The position numbers and the translations under genes were made by a program. A DNA stretch of 64,000 nucleotides from Planktothrix sp. FACHB-1365. Lineage in GTDB: Bacteria; Cyanobacteriota; Cyanobacteriia; Cyanobacteriales; Microcoleaceae. Below the pieces are notes generated by a model. That model was not told the DNA's origin and made no database searches. It saw only the letters and a list, made by a program, of their open reading frames with translations. Positions 12,071-22,760 of the stretch are shown piece by piece. How positions within the stretch are numbered: position 1 is the stretch's first letter; each line of letters starts with the position of its first letter. The stretch lies in NCBI RefSeq assembly GCF_014697575.1, contig NZ_JACJSC010000013.1:78803-142802 (forward strand). The letters run 5' to 3'.

Positions 12071-13171
12071 TCAGGGGGTCTGAGCAGATTTTTGGGTAGG
12101 AGATTTAGAAACAGAGGAAGGCGTTAATTTGGGCTGGGGTGAAGCCGGTTTAGAAGGTTTTGATTTAATGGTAACAATTTTATCTTTTTTCATTTGCTCT
12201 AAGACAACCTCGCTAATAATGTTAGCTCCATGAGAGGTAAAATGAACCCCATCATTGATTTTAACAGATCGGCGTTTACCTGATTTATCGGCAACAAGGG
12301 CGGCATATTTTCCTCCTGATGCAAAGGTTCCCCAGGTTGAAATATATTCGATTTTGGGGTAAGCTTGGCTGACAGTTCCATAGATTTTATTCAACACACT
12401 AAAGATCCGATTATAACGAGGTCGTCTTGACATGGGTTGACCCACCCAATAAACTTTTCTCACCGAAGAGGTGGAGAGTAATTTAGCATAACGTTCAACT
12501 CGTTCTTGATAAGCTTTCTCCCATCCGGGTGTAAATAAGGGGTAATAACGTCCATTTTTGTCGATAATATCTTGACCATCATTCCCCCCAAATAAAATAA
12601 CAATTACATCGGGTTTATAACTTTTGAGCAAGGTTGTTGTGCGATTATACCAATTATAATAATCGATTCGATTCAGCCCACTAGAAACTTTATAATCTAA
12701 TTTGGTATTACTAATTTTATAGGTTTTGCGAAGATTATATTGAAGCTTGACTCCTAAATCAAACATAATGGAATCACCCACAAATAAAAAGCGGGTATAG
12801 GGTTTTTCCACTGGAGGTTTAGGTTTGGGAGGAAGAGAAACGGGTTTTTTAGCAGCAGAGGAAATCGGTTTTTGAGTCGGTTGAGGATTTGGAGTTGTCA
12901 AGGGTTTTTGTTGGGGAGAAAGCTCTCCACTGTTCAAGTTTGCGATTTCAGTTGGGGGAGAAAGTTGATCTAAATTAACCTCTTTAATTTGGTTCCAAAA
13001 TGCTTGTTCGGTTTGACGAAATCCCTCTAATTTTAACTGTTGTGCAGCTTGTTTAAGGGGAGGTTGTAGAAAGGAACTGGATGCAATACTTTTGAGAAAT
13101 AAGGAAAAATTAGAAAAAATTAAAGTCAAACTGACTAAACAAACCAGCAGTAAGAATTCTCGATCTTTCAT
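12071..13171 (-). CDS. DUF459/SGNH-hydrolase-like membrane-anchored protein
   Basis: 366 aa. An N-terminal signal anchor (about residues 7-28) is followed by a Pro/Lys-rich linker (about 65-125) and an SGNH-type domain: GDSIMFDLG (block I Ser), VILFGGNDGQD (block III), and NDGVHFTSHG (Asp/His block V). The extreme C-terminus is Ser/Pro/Lys-rich. It starts 6 bases after the stop of the MBOAT gene. Pairing of an MBOAT with an SGNH protein is the usual layout of surface-glycan O-acetylation machines (the AlgI-AlgJ/X logic). The catalytic domain is predicted outside the membrane; the target glycan is unknown. Confidence 0.82.
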   Translation of the reverse strand: MKDREFLLLVCLVSLTLIFSNFSLFLKSIASSSFLQPPLKQAAQQLKLEGFRQTEQAFWNQIKEVNLDQLSPPTEIANLNSGELSPQQKPLTTPNPQPTQKPISSAAKKPVSLPPKPKPPVEKPYTRFLFVGDSIMFDLGVKLQYNLRKTYKISNTKLDYKVSSGLNRIDYYNWYNRTTTLLKSYKPDVIVILFGGNDGQDIIDKNGRYYPLFTPGWEKAYQERVERYAKLLSTSSVRKVYWVGQPMSRRPRYNRIFSVLNKIYGTVSQAYPKIEYISTWGTFASGGKYAALVADKSGKRRSVKINDGVHFTSHGANIISEVVLEQMKKDKIVTIKSKPSKPASPQPKLTPSSVSKSPTQKSAQTP

Positions 13172-13177
13172 TGGGGA

Positions 13178-14602
13178 TTAAAAATTAAAATAGATAAAGG
13201 GAGGAACGCTATTCGGGCCGAGCATAAGAATAGAATACACAAATCCAGAGGTTAAAACAATCCTAAAGAAGATATTTTTTAAAGAAAATAAGCGAATCAA
13301 AGCTGAGGTAATGGCTTTACCATAGAAATTAATTAAAACTAAAATAATAAAAATAACCAGATAAAGCTGCCAAACATTAAATTGAACCATCTGAACGTCT
13401 GAACTCCAAATTCCTTGCATAAAATTTAAGGCTGTTTCCAGATTAGGAGATTGGAAGAAAATCCAACTCAAGGTAACAAACCCAAAGGTTAAACCCCAAT
13501 TTAAAACGGAAATTATTGAGGATACTATTGCAGAAGGTTGAAGAGTCAAACGGGGAGTTATTTCTTCTTTAAAGTAATGATTAACGCCTAATCCTAAACC
13601 ATGTAATCCTCCCCAAATTATAAAGTTTAACCCCGCCCCATGCCAAAATCCTCCTGGCAACATCGTTAAGAATAAATTGAGATATTTTCGTTGTTTTCCA
13701 TGTCGATTTCCCCCCAAAGGAATATAGAGATAATCTCTCAACCATTCTGATAAACTAATATGCCATCGATGCCAGAATTCTTGTAAACTAAAGGAACGAT
13801 AGGGACAGTTAAAATTTTGAATAGGACGGAACCCAAATACACTAGAAATTGCATTCGATAAATCGGAATACCCACTAAAATCGACATAAATTAAACAAGA
13901 GTAGGAAATTGCTGCTAAAATTAAATCCCCGCGAGAATAGGAACCTGGGTCAGAAAAAGGAAGTTGAGTAAAGTTAAACAGAAAACTGGATAAGGTATAT
14001 TTTTTAAAGAGTCCTGATAAAATTAAGACAATGACTTCTTCTATTTTATAATCATATTTTTGAGAAGAATTGAGTTGTTGATAAAATTCCTTTGCTCGTG
14101 CAATGGGGCCAGAGGCAATTTGCGGAAAATAACTAATATAAATTGCATAATCAATCCACCGGGGAAAAGCCAGGGTTTGACGATAGCAATCAACGAGGTG
14201 AGAAATTATTCTAAACGTATAGAAAGAAACCCCAACAGGAACTAAAATTTCTAAGGGTTGAAAGGTAGAAACAAAAGGTAAAAAAGAAAATATTTCTAAG
14301 AAACTATCAACAAAAAAATTATAATACTTAAAGGTTCCTAAATACAATATATTAAAAACTATTCCTCCTATTAACCAGAATTTAGCAGTTGTGGAGCGAG
14401 ATCTTAACCCTAAAAGTATTCCATAATTAATTCCAATATTGATTAACAGAAAAATTAAGAAATTCAATCCCCAAAAAGAGTAAAAAATTAAGTTTGCTAC
14501 TAATAAAAAAGCTTTATATAAACCCACTTGTTTTTTTAAAGAAATCCCCAAACTAAAAACAATAATAAAAAAAATTAAAAATGAATAAGTTGGAAATAAC
14601 AT
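13178..14602 (-). CDS. MBOAT-family O-acyltransferase (AlgI-like)
   Basis: 474 aa, about ten hydrophobic helices. The MBOAT core is clear: EFWHRWHISLSEWLRDYLYI, PLGGNRHG, and LPGGFWHGAGLNFIIWGGLHG with the catalytic His. These proteins move acyl groups across the membrane, typically acetyl groups onto exported polysaccharides. The downstream DUF459/SGNH gene is the likely partner that finishes transfer. The first gene of a minus-strand unit; the roughly 300 bases upstream are very AT-rich and carry no gene. Confidence 0.9.
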   Translation of the reverse strand: MLFPTYSFLIFFIIVFSLGISLKKQVGLYKAFLLVANLIFYSFWGLNFLIFLLINIGINYGILLGLRSRSTTAKFWLIGGIVFNILYLGTFKYYNFFVDSFLEIFSFLPFVSTFQPLEILVPVGVSFYTFRIISHLVDCYRQTLAFPRWIDYAIYISYFPQIASGPIARAKEFYQQLNSSQKYDYKIEEVIVLILSGLFKKYTLSSFLFNFTQLPFSDPGSYSRGDLILAAISYSCLIYVDFSGYSDLSNAISSVFGFRPIQNFNCPYRSFSLQEFWHRWHISLSEWLRDYLYIPLGGNRHGKQRKYLNLFLTMLPGGFWHGAGLNFIIWGGLHGLGLGVNHYFKEEITPRLTLQPSAIVSSIISVLNWGLTFGFVTLSWIFFQSPNLETALNFMQGIWSSDVQMVQFNVWQLYLVIFIILVLINFYGKAITSALIRLFSLKNIFFRIVLTSGFVYSILMLGPNSVPPFIYFNF

Positions 14603-14898
14603 GGAAAAATTAGGATACTAGATCAATATCAATCTTATAAGATATTAGCACAAACTCCAAAGATATTCGATATCTTATTCATGATTTAGATAAGCAGATA
14701 TATTTGAGTGTTGTTTTTATTTTTGAGCCTATTGTCAAGTATCAGTTATTTTTTTACTTGAACATACAATTCTTATATATTAAACATAAATTAATCATAT
14801 ATTTTTAGCTTATGTTAATTTATATTATAATTTCAACTCAAAAGAGTAATAGTGCTATAATATATCTACATTGCTTTTCAGTAGGGGAGGAATAGCAA

Positions 14899-15642
14899 AT
14901 GGTTAATAAAATTGCATTATGCAAAGAAAAAAAACGACTTGATGAGAGTGCTATTGATGCTAAAAAGATACAGTATCTTCTCCAAGCCTATCTTAATCCT
15001 AATTCCTTAGATGATGAGATTCAAGAGTTTTTTAGGGAGATTGCTGCACTCAAAGGCAAAAGTTTACAAGATACATTAAAAGAAATGGAACAAGGTACAC
15101 AAAAATACCTTGAAGCTATTGATATGGAAATTTCATTTAAAAATGATATTCCAACCGATATAGAAAAATATGTAGATAAAATCAAAAAATTATCAGAAGG
15201 AATAGAATCTTGTTGGGATCTGTTTTCCACAGAAAGCCATAATTTTTTTATTCAATTAGCTTATGATTTTTCTTGTCAACACAGTATTAACTTGCAAGGA
15301 TGGAGAGGTCTACAAGTTAAACTAAAACTACTTTTACCTTCTCTCAAAAGCGGAAAAAATTTATTGAACGACTATCAAAATTCTTTTTTACTTATTCCTC
15401 AAGCTGTTGATCGAGCCGTTGAACTGAGAAAATCTAAATCAACATCACAGTTATGGTCTACAGCCCAAACTTTGTTAAAACAAGCTAAACTAACTCCTGT
15501 AAAACAACCCAAGTTATCATCTTTTTTAAAGCATTTAGGACAAACTCCAGAGGAACAAATCAAAAACAATCAAGCTGCGATGAATTGGGCTAAAGAAAGA
15601 TTACAAGCCATTCAAGCTAAATGGAATGAAGAGCTATCTTAG
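14899..15642 (+). CDS. Unknown 247-aa protein, possible antitoxin partner of PIN protein
   Basis: No family is recognised. It is strongly helical and Lys/Glu/Leu-rich with no membrane segment. The start has a good Shine-Dalgarno (GGGGAGGAA just upstream). Its stop is two bases before the PIN-domain gene, so the two are certainly co-transcribed. Antitoxins for PIN toxins are normally 70-100 aa, so at 247 aa this would be an unusual partner. It could instead be a separate regulator. Function is inferred from position only. Confidence 0.6.
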   Translation: MVNKIALCKEKKRLDESAIDAKKIQYLLQAYLNPNSLDDEIQEFFREIAALKGKSLQDTLKEMEQGTQKYLEAIDMEISFKNDIPTDIEKYVDKIKKLSEGIESCWDLFSTESHNFFIQLAYDFSCQHSINLQGWRGLQVKLKLLLPSLKSGKNLLNDYQNSFLLIPQAVDRAVELRKSKSTSQLWSTAQTLLKQAKLTPVKQPKLSSFLKHLGQTPEEQIKNNQAAMNWAKERLQAIQAKWNEELS

Positions 15643-15644
15643 AT

Positions 15645-16127
15645 ATGATTGTTATTTTAGATTCAGGTGTACTGGGTTTATTGGTTAGTCCTATTAAAGA
15701 AAGTTCAAAATTAGAGGATAGTATAACTTATCAATGTGGAGAATGGTTTTATTCTCTTCTTGCTAAAGGAGTTTATGTTGTAACATCAGATATTTCTGAT
15801 TATGAGGTTAGAAGAAAACTGATTCACATTAAAAGTGAAAGTCTAGTTGAGCTAGATCGCTTAAGAAATGATGGAATTATTGATTTTTTACCCCTGACTC
15901 CAGAGGTCATGCAAAAAGCTGCTCAATGTTGGGCTGAAGTTCGAGAAAAAAATATTTCTACAGCAGATATTAAGAATATTGATGCAGATATGATAATTGT
16001 TGCTCAATGGAGTATTTTGTGTGAAGAGTACCCAGGACAAAGGGTTTTTATTGCAACTACTAATGTTAAGCATTTAAAAATATTAGCTCAAGATAATGCT
16101 CAAGAATGGATGAATATAAAAGTTTAG
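15645..16127 (+). CDS. PIN-domain protein, putative VapC-like ribonuclease toxin
   Basis: 160 aa. The PIN fold features are VILDSGVLG (Asp6), DYEVRRKL (Glu near 49), NIDADMIIVAQ (Asp near 114-116) and ATTNVKHLKIL (the TxNxxHF position). All four acidic/polar positions of an active site appear present, so metal-dependent RNase activity is plausible. Translationally coupled to the 247-aa gene upstream. It is longer than a typical 130-aa VapC. Confidence 0.75.
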   Translation: MIVILDSGVLGLLVSPIKESSKLEDSITYQCGEWFYSLLAKGVYVVTSDISDYEVRRKLIHIKSESLVELDRLRNDGIIDFLPLTPEVMQKAAQCWAEVREKNISTADIKNIDADMIIVAQWSILCEEYPGQRVFIATTNVKHLKILAQDNAQEWMNIKV

Positions 16128-16307
16128 CATTTTAATAAAATAGCGATATTCATCGATATATTTGAGAGTCGGCTTCTGAGTGCAGGCTTCATCTATTATT
16201 CCACTTAGATTTGAGGATTTTTCTTTGATTTTACCCTCCTCAGAGTGACACAAAAGCGATATTGTGTAATAATTATAGAATATGCAATTTAAAACTAGGA
16301 ACTCAAT

Positions 16308-17504
16308 ATGCTGATAGAATTCAGCGTTGGTAATTATCTATCTTTTAAAGAAACTGTCACCTTTAGTCTGGTGGCATCAAAAGTTTTTTCCTATCATAAA
16401 GAACTTGATGAAAATAATGTTTTTAATTTTGATGATGAGTTGAGATTGGTTAAAAGTGCCGCTGTGTATGGTGCAAATGCCAGTGGAAAAAGTAACTTAA
16501 TTAAAGCAATGGGTTTTATGACAAGGTTTATATTAACCTCCTCTAAAGAAACCCAGGTCGGAGATGAAATTGATGTTAAAGAGTTTAAGCTGAACACACA
16601 AACAGTAGATAAACCCTCTTTTTTTGAAATCGTTTTTATTTTAGATCAAACAATCTATCGATATGGATTTGAAGTTAATAGAGAACAAGTAATTTCAGAA
16701 TGGTTGTTTCATGTACCCAAAGTTAAAGAAATTAATTTGTTTCAGAGAAATTGTGATCAAATTGAAGTTAAAAAGCAATTTGAAAAGCTAGGAAAAGAAT
16801 TTTTTGAAAGAACTCGTCCAAATGCTTTGTTTTTATCTGTTATAGCTCAATTTAATGGGAAAATAGCCAGCCATATTTTACTTCTTTTTACAAAAAAATT
16901 TAATGTTCTTTCAGGATTGCATGAACACTTGTATCATCAATATACAATTGCTCAATTCAAGAAAGACCCTGATCCGATCATTCAACTCATCAAACAGCTA
17001 GATTTAGATATTTATGATATCATTTTAGAATTTAATAGGATTAAAACAATTCATAAAAAGTATAATGATCAAGGTGAAATAGTCAGCTTAGAAAAATTTG
17101 ACCTTAATGAAGAGGAATCTGAAGGAACGAAGAAACTCTTTGCCTTTGCTGGGCCAATTTTGGAAACTTTAACCAATGGAAAAGTATTAGTTATTGATGA
17201 ATTAGATTCTAAACTGCATCCTTTAATCACTCAGACACTGATTAATTTATTCAATTCTAAGACAACTAATCCTAAAAATGCACAGCTAATTTTTACGACA
17301 CATGACACTAACTTATTAAGTAATAAAATCTTTAGACTTGATCAAATCTGGTTTACGGAAAAAAATAATCAAGGAGCTAGTGACCTTTATTCTTTGATAG
17401 AATATAAAGTTAGCAGTGATGCGTCACTAGAAAGCGATTATATTAAAGGTAAATATGGAGCTATACCTTTTATTGGCAATTTAGAGCAATTATTTAATAA
17501 ATAA
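16308..17504 (+). CDS. AAA ATPase, RloA/AbiLi-like defence protein
   Basis: 398 aa, SMC/ABC-type ATPase of the AAA_15/AAA_21 kind. It has MLIEFSVGNYLSFKETVTFSL at the start (single-strand ATPase N-terminal strand), a Walker A GANASGKSNLIKA at about residue 55-67, a signature-like EGTKKLFAF, Walker B VLVIDELDSKLHP, and a switch His in IFTTHDTNLL. One base separates it from the RloB-like gene. This ATPase-RloB arrangement is found in RloAB and AbiL anti-phage modules. The defence role is inferred from family and the neighbouring PIN and restriction genes. Confidence 0.85.
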   Translation: MLIEFSVGNYLSFKETVTFSLVASKVFSYHKELDENNVFNFDDELRLVKSAAVYGANASGKSNLIKAMGFMTRFILTSSKETQVGDEIDVKEFKLNTQTVDKPSFFEIVFILDQTIYRYGFEVNREQVISEWLFHVPKVKEINLFQRNCDQIEVKKQFEKLGKEFFERTRPNALFLSVIAQFNGKIASHILLLFTKKFNVLSGLHEHLYHQYTIAQFKKDPDPIIQLIKQLDLDIYDIILEFNRIKTIHKKYNDQGEIVSLEKFDLNEEESEGTKKLFAFAGPILETLTNGKVLVIDELDSKLHPLITQTLINLFNSKTTNPKNAQLIFTTHDTNLLSNKIFRLDQIWFTEKNNQGASDLYSLIEYKVSSDASLESDYIKGKYGAIPFIGNLEQLFNK

Positions 17505-17505
17505 C

Positions 17506-18276
17506 ATGAACAAAAAGAAGTCTTCCATTAAAAACAAAAAAGAAATAACAAATCGTGGTTACTTAGACAGAAATAATACCGTAGAACGTCGAGGAAACCC
17601 TCGCAAAAGATTGTTAATTGTTTGTGAAGGTCAAGAAACTGAACCTAATTATTTTAATAATTTATATAAAAATCTTAACAGAGGACATCTTTATATTCAA
17701 GTAAAAGGAGAAGGTAGAGTTACATTAAGTTTAGTAGAAAGAGCAATAGAATTAAGAAATGAAGATGGAGAATATAATGAAGTTTGGTGTGTTTTTGATC
17801 GAGATTTTAAATCAGAAAATAAGAATCAACAAAATTTTAATGCCGCGATCGCTCTCGCTTTAAGAGAGAACATTAGATTAGCAATTTCAAATGATGCTTT
17901 TGAACTTTGGTATTTATTACATTATGAGTATTATATAAGTGAAACCCATAGAGATAATTTATCTCAAAAATTGGAAGAAAGACTTGGTAAAAAGTACAAT
18001 AAAAACCTTGATTTATATGAAAAATATCTTAAACAACGTCAACAAACAGCTATCAAAAATGCAGAAAATCTATGGAAAGATATTTCATCGGATACAACAA
18101 AAGCAATTTATTTTGATAAGCAACACCCTGAAAAATTCCCTGAAATAACAGATCAGTTAATTCATGAACTCACTCGACAACATAATATTAATCCATCGAC
18201 CACAGTATATAGTTTAGTCCAGAGATTAATCTATCTTTCTGAGAATGATCAAACCTCTATTTGTTCTGAAATTTAA
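17506..18276 (+). CDS. rloB: RloB-family TOPRIM-like protein
   Basis: 256 aa. A basic N-terminus is followed by RLLIVCEGQETEPNYFNNLY (TOPRIM-like Glu), VWCVFDRDF (the DxD strand) and AISNDAFELWYLLHYEYY, which together are typical of RloB. RloB/AbiLii proteins are effectors paired with an ATPase, and the Glu/DxD set suggests metal-dependent nuclease activity. It begins one base after the ATPase stop. Followed by a strong bidirectional terminator shared with convergent alaS. Confidence 0.85.
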   Translation: MNKKKSSIKNKKEITNRGYLDRNNTVERRGNPRKRLLIVCEGQETEPNYFNNLYKNLNRGHLYIQVKGEGRVTLSLVERAIELRNEDGEYNEVWCVFDRDFKSENKNQQNFNAAIALALRENIRLAISNDAFELWYLLHYEYYISETHRDNLSQKLEERLGKKYNKNLDLYEKYLKQRQQTAIKNAENLWKDISSDTTKAIYFDKQHPEKFPEITDQLIHELTRQHNINPSTTVYSLVQRLIYLSENDQTSICSEI

Positions 18277-18338
18277 AACTATTGGCTACAGATTATACTC
18301 AATAATGGATTAATATGATTGATTTTTTTCATTGATTT

Positions 18339-18378
18339 CCTTATTCTATTCTAAATTTTACAATAGAATAGAATAAGG
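18339..18378. terminator. Bidirectional terminator between rloB and alaS
   Basis: A perfect 15-bp stem (CCTTATTCTATTCTA at 18339-18353 with its complement at 18364-18378) around a 10-base loop, in the gap between two convergent genes. T-rich stretches lie on both sides. Confidence 0.8.
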
Positions 18379-18404
18379 CTCTTTCTTAGCAGGGCAAAGG
18401 TTAA

Positions 18405-21044
18405 CTATTTCAAACCATCAACTAACTGCGTTTTTGCACTCTCCAACGCTTCTTTTAACTTCGTTGCATCCCGTCCTCCCGCTTGCGCTAAATTCGGACG
18501 TCCGCCACCGCCACCGCCGCAAATTTTGGCTATACCGCCGATGAATTTACCCGCTTGTAAGCCTTTATTATTAACAGTTTTACTGAACGCGGCAACAAAA
18601 TTAACCTTACCATCCGTTGTTGCTGAACCTAAGACAACAGCACTTTCTCCTAACTTTTGTTGGAGACGTTCTGCGGCGGTTTTTAACGATTCTGCATCGG
18701 CATCATTCAGTTCTGCTACAATTAATTTAAACTCACCAATGGTTTCAGCAGTGGTTAATAATTGTTCAGATTTGGCGATCGCTAATTCCGCTTTAACACC
18801 TTCTAATTGTTTCTGAGTTGCTTTTAACTCCTGTTGTAAATTGGTAATTCGGTCGGGTAATTCTTCGGGTTTGGCTTTAAAGCGATCGCCTAAATCTTTT
18901 ACCACCATATCCCGAACTTTCAAATACTCTAAAACCGCTTGTCCGGCTACGGCTTCAATGCGTCGAATTCCTGATGCAATACCTGTTTCAGAAATAATCT
19001 TAAATAGACCAATTTCGGCGGTATTACTAACATGAGTTCCCCCGCATAATTCCATCGAAACCCCAGAATAATCAACCACCCGCACAATATCAGAATATTT
19101 CTCTCCAAACATCGCAGTAGCACCTTTGGCTTTGGCGGCTTCTAATGCCATTTCCGCAATAACGGCTGGATGAGCTTCGGTGATCCAACTATTCACTTGA
19201 TCTTCAACTTGTTGCAGTTCTTCAGACGTTAACCCACGAGGACAATTAAAATCAAACCGTAACCGTTCAAAATCCACTAAAGAACCCGCTTGAGAAATGG
19301 AAGGATCTACTATTGATTTTAACGCTGATTGTAACAAATGGGTTGCGGTATGATTGGCTTGGGCACGACGACGACAGGCGCGATCAATTTGGGCATTTAA
19401 GGTCATTCCGGGGGTCACTCTTCCCCGTTCAATTCGTCCAAAATGGATGAAAATATTGGATTCTTTTTTAACATCATGAACCCGAATTACCGTATCCCCA
19501 TAACTTAAATAACCGCGATCGCCAATTTGTCCCCCAGACTCAGCATAGAAGGGCGTTTTATTCAAAATCACTTGAATTTCTGTTCCTGCTTCTGCTTCCT
19601 CAACGGGTTTTCCATTCACTAAAACCGCTTCAACTTTAGCATCAGAAGTAAATAAGGTATAACCTAAAAATTCTGTTGAGTGAATATGGTCTGCTAACTG
19701 GTCTAAACTGCCTTGAACGGTTAAATCAATGGTTTCATGGGCATCTTGAGAACGACGGCGCTGTTCTTCCATTGCCGTTTCAAACCCTGCAATATCAACC
19801 GTTAACCCATTTTCTTCGGCAACTTCTTGAGTTAATTCTAGGGGGAAACCATAGGTGTCGTATAACACAAAGGCATCTTGACCGGAAATTTCACTCTTAG
19901 CTTTTTCAATAATTTCCGCTAACAGTTTTTCACCCCGTTCTAAAGTTTCTAAGAACCGGGTTTCTTCTCTTTGTAATTCCCCCTTAATTGCAGTTTCCCG
20001 TTGACGAACATTCGGATAAGCTGCTTCTGATAATTGAATCGCGGTTTCAGCCACTTGGGTTGTAAATTCCCCACTAATTCCAATTAACCGACCGTGACGA
20101 ACAACCCGCCGAATTAAGCGCCTTAAAATATAACCCCGACCAATATTAGAAGCGGTAACGCCATCAGCAATTAAATGCACAACTGCCCGAATATGATCCC
20201 CAATGACTTTCAGAGAAACTTTAGTTTTCTCATCGGATTTGTGATAATCTATTTTAGCAATTTCCGCCGCCGTTTTAATAATCGGAAAAATCAGATCCGT
20301 TTCGTAATTATTGGGAACTTGCTGCAAAATTTGCGCCATGCGTTCTAACCCCATTCCTGTGTCAATATTTTGATTTTGTAAGGGGGTTAAATTGCCATCA
20401 TTATCTCGGTTATACTGCATGAAAACCAAGTTATAAAACTCAATAAACCGAGTATCATCCTCTAAATCAATATTGTCTTCGCCGCGTTCGGGATGAAAAT
20501 CATAATAAATCTCTGAACAGGGGCCACAGGGGCCAGTGGGGCCAGATTTCCAAAAGTTATCCGCTTCTCCCATACGTTTAATGCGTTGGGGAGGCACCCC
20601 AATTTTATCGCGCCAAATGGCAAAAGCTTCGTCATCTTCCTCAAATACACTCACCACCAAACGGTCTGGAGGTAACTCAAACACTTTTGTTGAAATTTCC
20701 CATCCCCATGCGATCGCTTGTTGTTTAAAATAATCTCCAAAGCTAAAATTACCCAACATTTCAAAAAATGTATGGTGTCTAGCTGTTCTACCGACATTTT
20801 CAATATCATTAGTACGGATACATTTTTGGGACGTGGTGGCGCGGGGAAATTCGGGTTGTCGCTGTCCCAGAAATATCGGTTTAAAGGGTAGCATCCCGGC
20901 AATGGTTAACAAAACCGTCGGGTCTTCAGGAACTAAAGACGCACTCGGCAGAATTTTATGCCCTCTTTCGGCATAAAAGTTAAGAAATTTTTGACGAATT
21001 TCGCTGCCAGTGGAAAATTTAGGGGAAAAAGTCATAACACTCAC
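18405..21044 (-). CDS. alaS: Alanyl-tRNA synthetase
   Basis: 879 aa, full length. It charges tRNA-Ala. Class II motifs are at the N-terminus ([20 protein letters not shown], then [15 protein letters not shown] and [18 protein letters not shown]). The editing domain has HTATHLLQ and CGGTHV zinc ligands. The C-terminal C-Ala domain ends with [15 protein letters not shown]. The start may be Met1 or Met4. Divergent from the DUF3370 gene with a 32-base gap. Confidence 0.97.
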   Translation of the reverse strand: MSVMTFSPKFSTGSEIRQKFLNFYAERGHKILPSASLVPEDPTVLLTIAGMLPFKPIFLGQRQPEFPRATTSQKCIRTNDIENVGRTARHHTFFEMLGNFSFGDYFKQQAIAWGWEISTKVFELPPDRLVVSVFEEDDEAFAIWRDKIGVPPQRIKRMGEADNFWKSGPTGPCGPCSEIYYDFHPERGEDNIDLEDDTRFIEFYNLVFMQYNRDNDGNLTPLQNQNIDTGMGLERMAQILQQVPNNYETDLIFPIIKTAAEIAKIDYHKSDEKTKVSLKVIGDHIRAVVHLIADGVTASNIGRGYILRRLIRRVVRHGRLIGISGEFTTQVAETAIQLSEAAYPNVRQRETAIKGELQREETRFLETLERGEKLLAEIIEKAKSEISGQDAFVLYDTYGFPLELTQEVAEENGLTVDIAGFETAMEEQRRRSQDAHETIDLTVQGSLDQLADHIHSTEFLGYTLFTSDAKVEAVLVNGKPVEEAEAGTEIQVILNKTPFYAESGGQIGDRGYLSYGDTVIRVHDVKKESNIFIHFGRIERGRVTPGMTLNAQIDRACRRRAQANHTATHLLQSALKSIVDPSISQAGSLVDFERLRFDFNCPRGLTSEELQQVEDQVNSWITEAHPAVIAEMALEAAKAKGATAMFGEKYSDIVRVVDYSGVSMELCGGTHVSNTAEIGLFKIISETGIASGIRRIEAVAGQAVLEYLKVRDMVVKDLGDRFKAKPEELPDRITNLQQELKATQKQLEGVKAELAIAKSEQLLTTAETIGEFKLIVAELNDADAESLKTAAERLQQKLGESAVVLGSATTDGKVNFVAAFSKTVNNKGLQAGKFIGGIAKICGGGGGGRPNLAQAGGRDATKLKEALESAKTQLVDGLK

Positions 21045-21076
21045 TTTAAAAAAACCAGACCAACCTTTCAGAATAA

Positions 21077-22549
21077 ATGAAAGATCAAATTTTACATCGG
21101 ATAATTCCTATTTTAATTGTTAGCCTGTCTGCAATGGGCGGCGCGGTCGGAGGAATTTTATTTCGTCAAACGGTCATTGTTGAACGTTTCCCTACCCTTC
21201 TGCCTCGGTTGCCCTTTGCCAATGCCTTACCGCCACTCGAAATTATTGCTGACAACGAAGTCCGTCCCTTACCGGGAAAACTGGATGAGGTGTTAATGTT
21301 TAATAGCAATAGTCCAGAATGGATTAAACAGGAAGGGATTTTACTCTCAACCTTTCCGGGGGGATGGCGTGGTGATCCTGAAGCTCATTTAGAATATCGT
21401 TTAACTGGAGAATTTGAAGTTTTTGCTCATCATTTTACCCACACTCCTCCTGATTTAAAAACCTTGTATTTGGGGTTAATCGTTCATAATCCTGATGCTG
21501 AACCTGTTACGGTTGAAGTATCATCAGCCGCAAGTTATTTATTAGAGCCAGATGCTCCTTTTAAAGAAAAGCCTGCCCTCAGTGATAATACCAAAGGTGA
21601 GATTTATTCCGGGCCAGGAATTCGGGCCGTTGATGATGTTTTAAGGGAAAAGCGCCAATCTGAATTTCCTGAAACCTTAGAACTTGGCCCTGGTGAAAGC
21701 CAAATGTTAATGAATTTACCCATCCCAGTCCAGGGGTTAGACCGTCCGGTGAATGGACGTTCTACGTTGATGCGCTTGAAAGTCCGGGGCCAAACCGATG
21801 ATTCCGCCCCGGCTTCCATTTATATGGCTAGTTTAGCCCAATTTGCGAAGATGCACCCTGATGGCAAGGAACGGGCGCCAACCTTAGAAGAATGGCAACA
21901 GTTACTTGATAATGGCACTTTAGCACAACCCCGCGATCAAATACCTACTCCTCCAGAACAAACGGGAGGTCAGTTAATTTATAGTCGGGTTGCTGGAGTT
22001 CAGGAAGGGGCAAAATGGGAAGCAGATTTAGTCGATGAGGGTAAAGATTTTCTGACCATTCCTGATAGAGGAAAGGGAATTTCTTTCCCCATTAGTACAG
22101 TGCGGGCGGGAACTTTAGGAACAAAACAAGTGCAAGCTGCGCCGTTAATTGTACGTTATCCTGATACGGCTTATGAATCTCATGGCAATTATGGCGTACA
22201 TTATGATTTACATTTACCGTTATTAAATACAACCGATGAAACTCAAAGGGTAACGATTAGTTTAGAAACCCCTTTTAAAGAAGAAACCTTATCCAAAAAA
22301 GGCTTAATTTTTCGACAACCGCCTTTGAATTTTCCCTTTTTTCGAGGAACAATTCGGTTAAGATATGAAGATGAACAAGGAAAAACGGTGATCAAATATC
22401 TGCATTTATGGCATCGTCGAGGACAAATTGTTGACCCGTTAGTTAAATTAAAATTAAATCCGAAATCCTCTCGCTTTGTCCGGGTTGATTTTCGTTATCC
22501 TCCCGATACGACACCCCCCCAAGTTTTAACCGTAAAAACCTTAAATTAA
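21077..22549 (+). CDS. DUF3370 family protein, probably exported
   Basis: 490 aa, a family I know from cyanobacteria. The N-terminus has a hydrophobic segment (about residues 9-31), suggesting export or membrane anchoring. The rest is a beta-rich, soluble domain ([33 protein letters not shown]; later [13 protein letters not shown]). Function unknown. A perfect 40-bp palindrome follows the stop by 26 bases. Confidence 0.75.
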   Translation: MKDQILHRIIPILIVSLSAMGGAVGGILFRQTVIVERFPTLLPRLPFANALPPLEIIADNEVRPLPGKLDEVLMFNSNSPEWIKQEGILLSTFPGGWRGDPEAHLEYRLTGEFEVFAHHFTHTPPDLKTLYLGLIVHNPDAEPVTVEVSSAASYLLEPDAPFKEKPALSDNTKGEIYSGPGIRAVDDVLREKRQSEFPETLELGPGESQMLMNLPIPVQGLDRPVNGRSTLMRLKVRGQTDDSAPASIYMASLAQFAKMHPDGKERAPTLEEWQQLLDNGTLAQPRDQIPTPPEQTGGQLIYSRVAGVQEGAKWEADLVDEGKDFLTIPDRGKGISFPISTVRAGTLGTKQVQAAPLIVRYPDTAYESHGNYGVHYDLHLPLLNTTDETQRVTISLETPFKEETLSKKGLIFRQPPLNFPFFRGTIRLRYEDEQGKTVIKYLHLWHRRGQIVDPLVKLKLNPKSSRFVRVDFRYPPDTTPPQVLTVKTLN

Positions 22550-22575
22550 TATTCCTCCAATATTTGCTATACATT

Positions 22576-22615
22576 CCCCCTGTAGAGACGTTGCATGCAA
22601 CGTCTCTACAGGGGG
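22576..22615. repeat. Perfect 40-bp palindrome (REP/terminator-like)
   Basis: The two arms are exact complements centred at 22595/22596: CCCCCTGTAGAGACGTTGCA followed by its reverse complement. The core GTAGAGACGTTGCATGCAAC is a motif I know as a dispersed repeat in filamentous cyanobacteria. It may also end transcription of the DUF3370 gene. Confidence 0.85.
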
Positions 22616-22760
22616 GGTAAGGTAGCATCTATAATGAGATTTCATATAACACCAATCAAATAGGATTGCTATCGTGTAAAATTTCTTATGACTCATCTGA
22701 AAATAGTCTAATAATCCTTGATAATAAGAAGGATAAGCACCAATACAGGGATCTCAAGCA

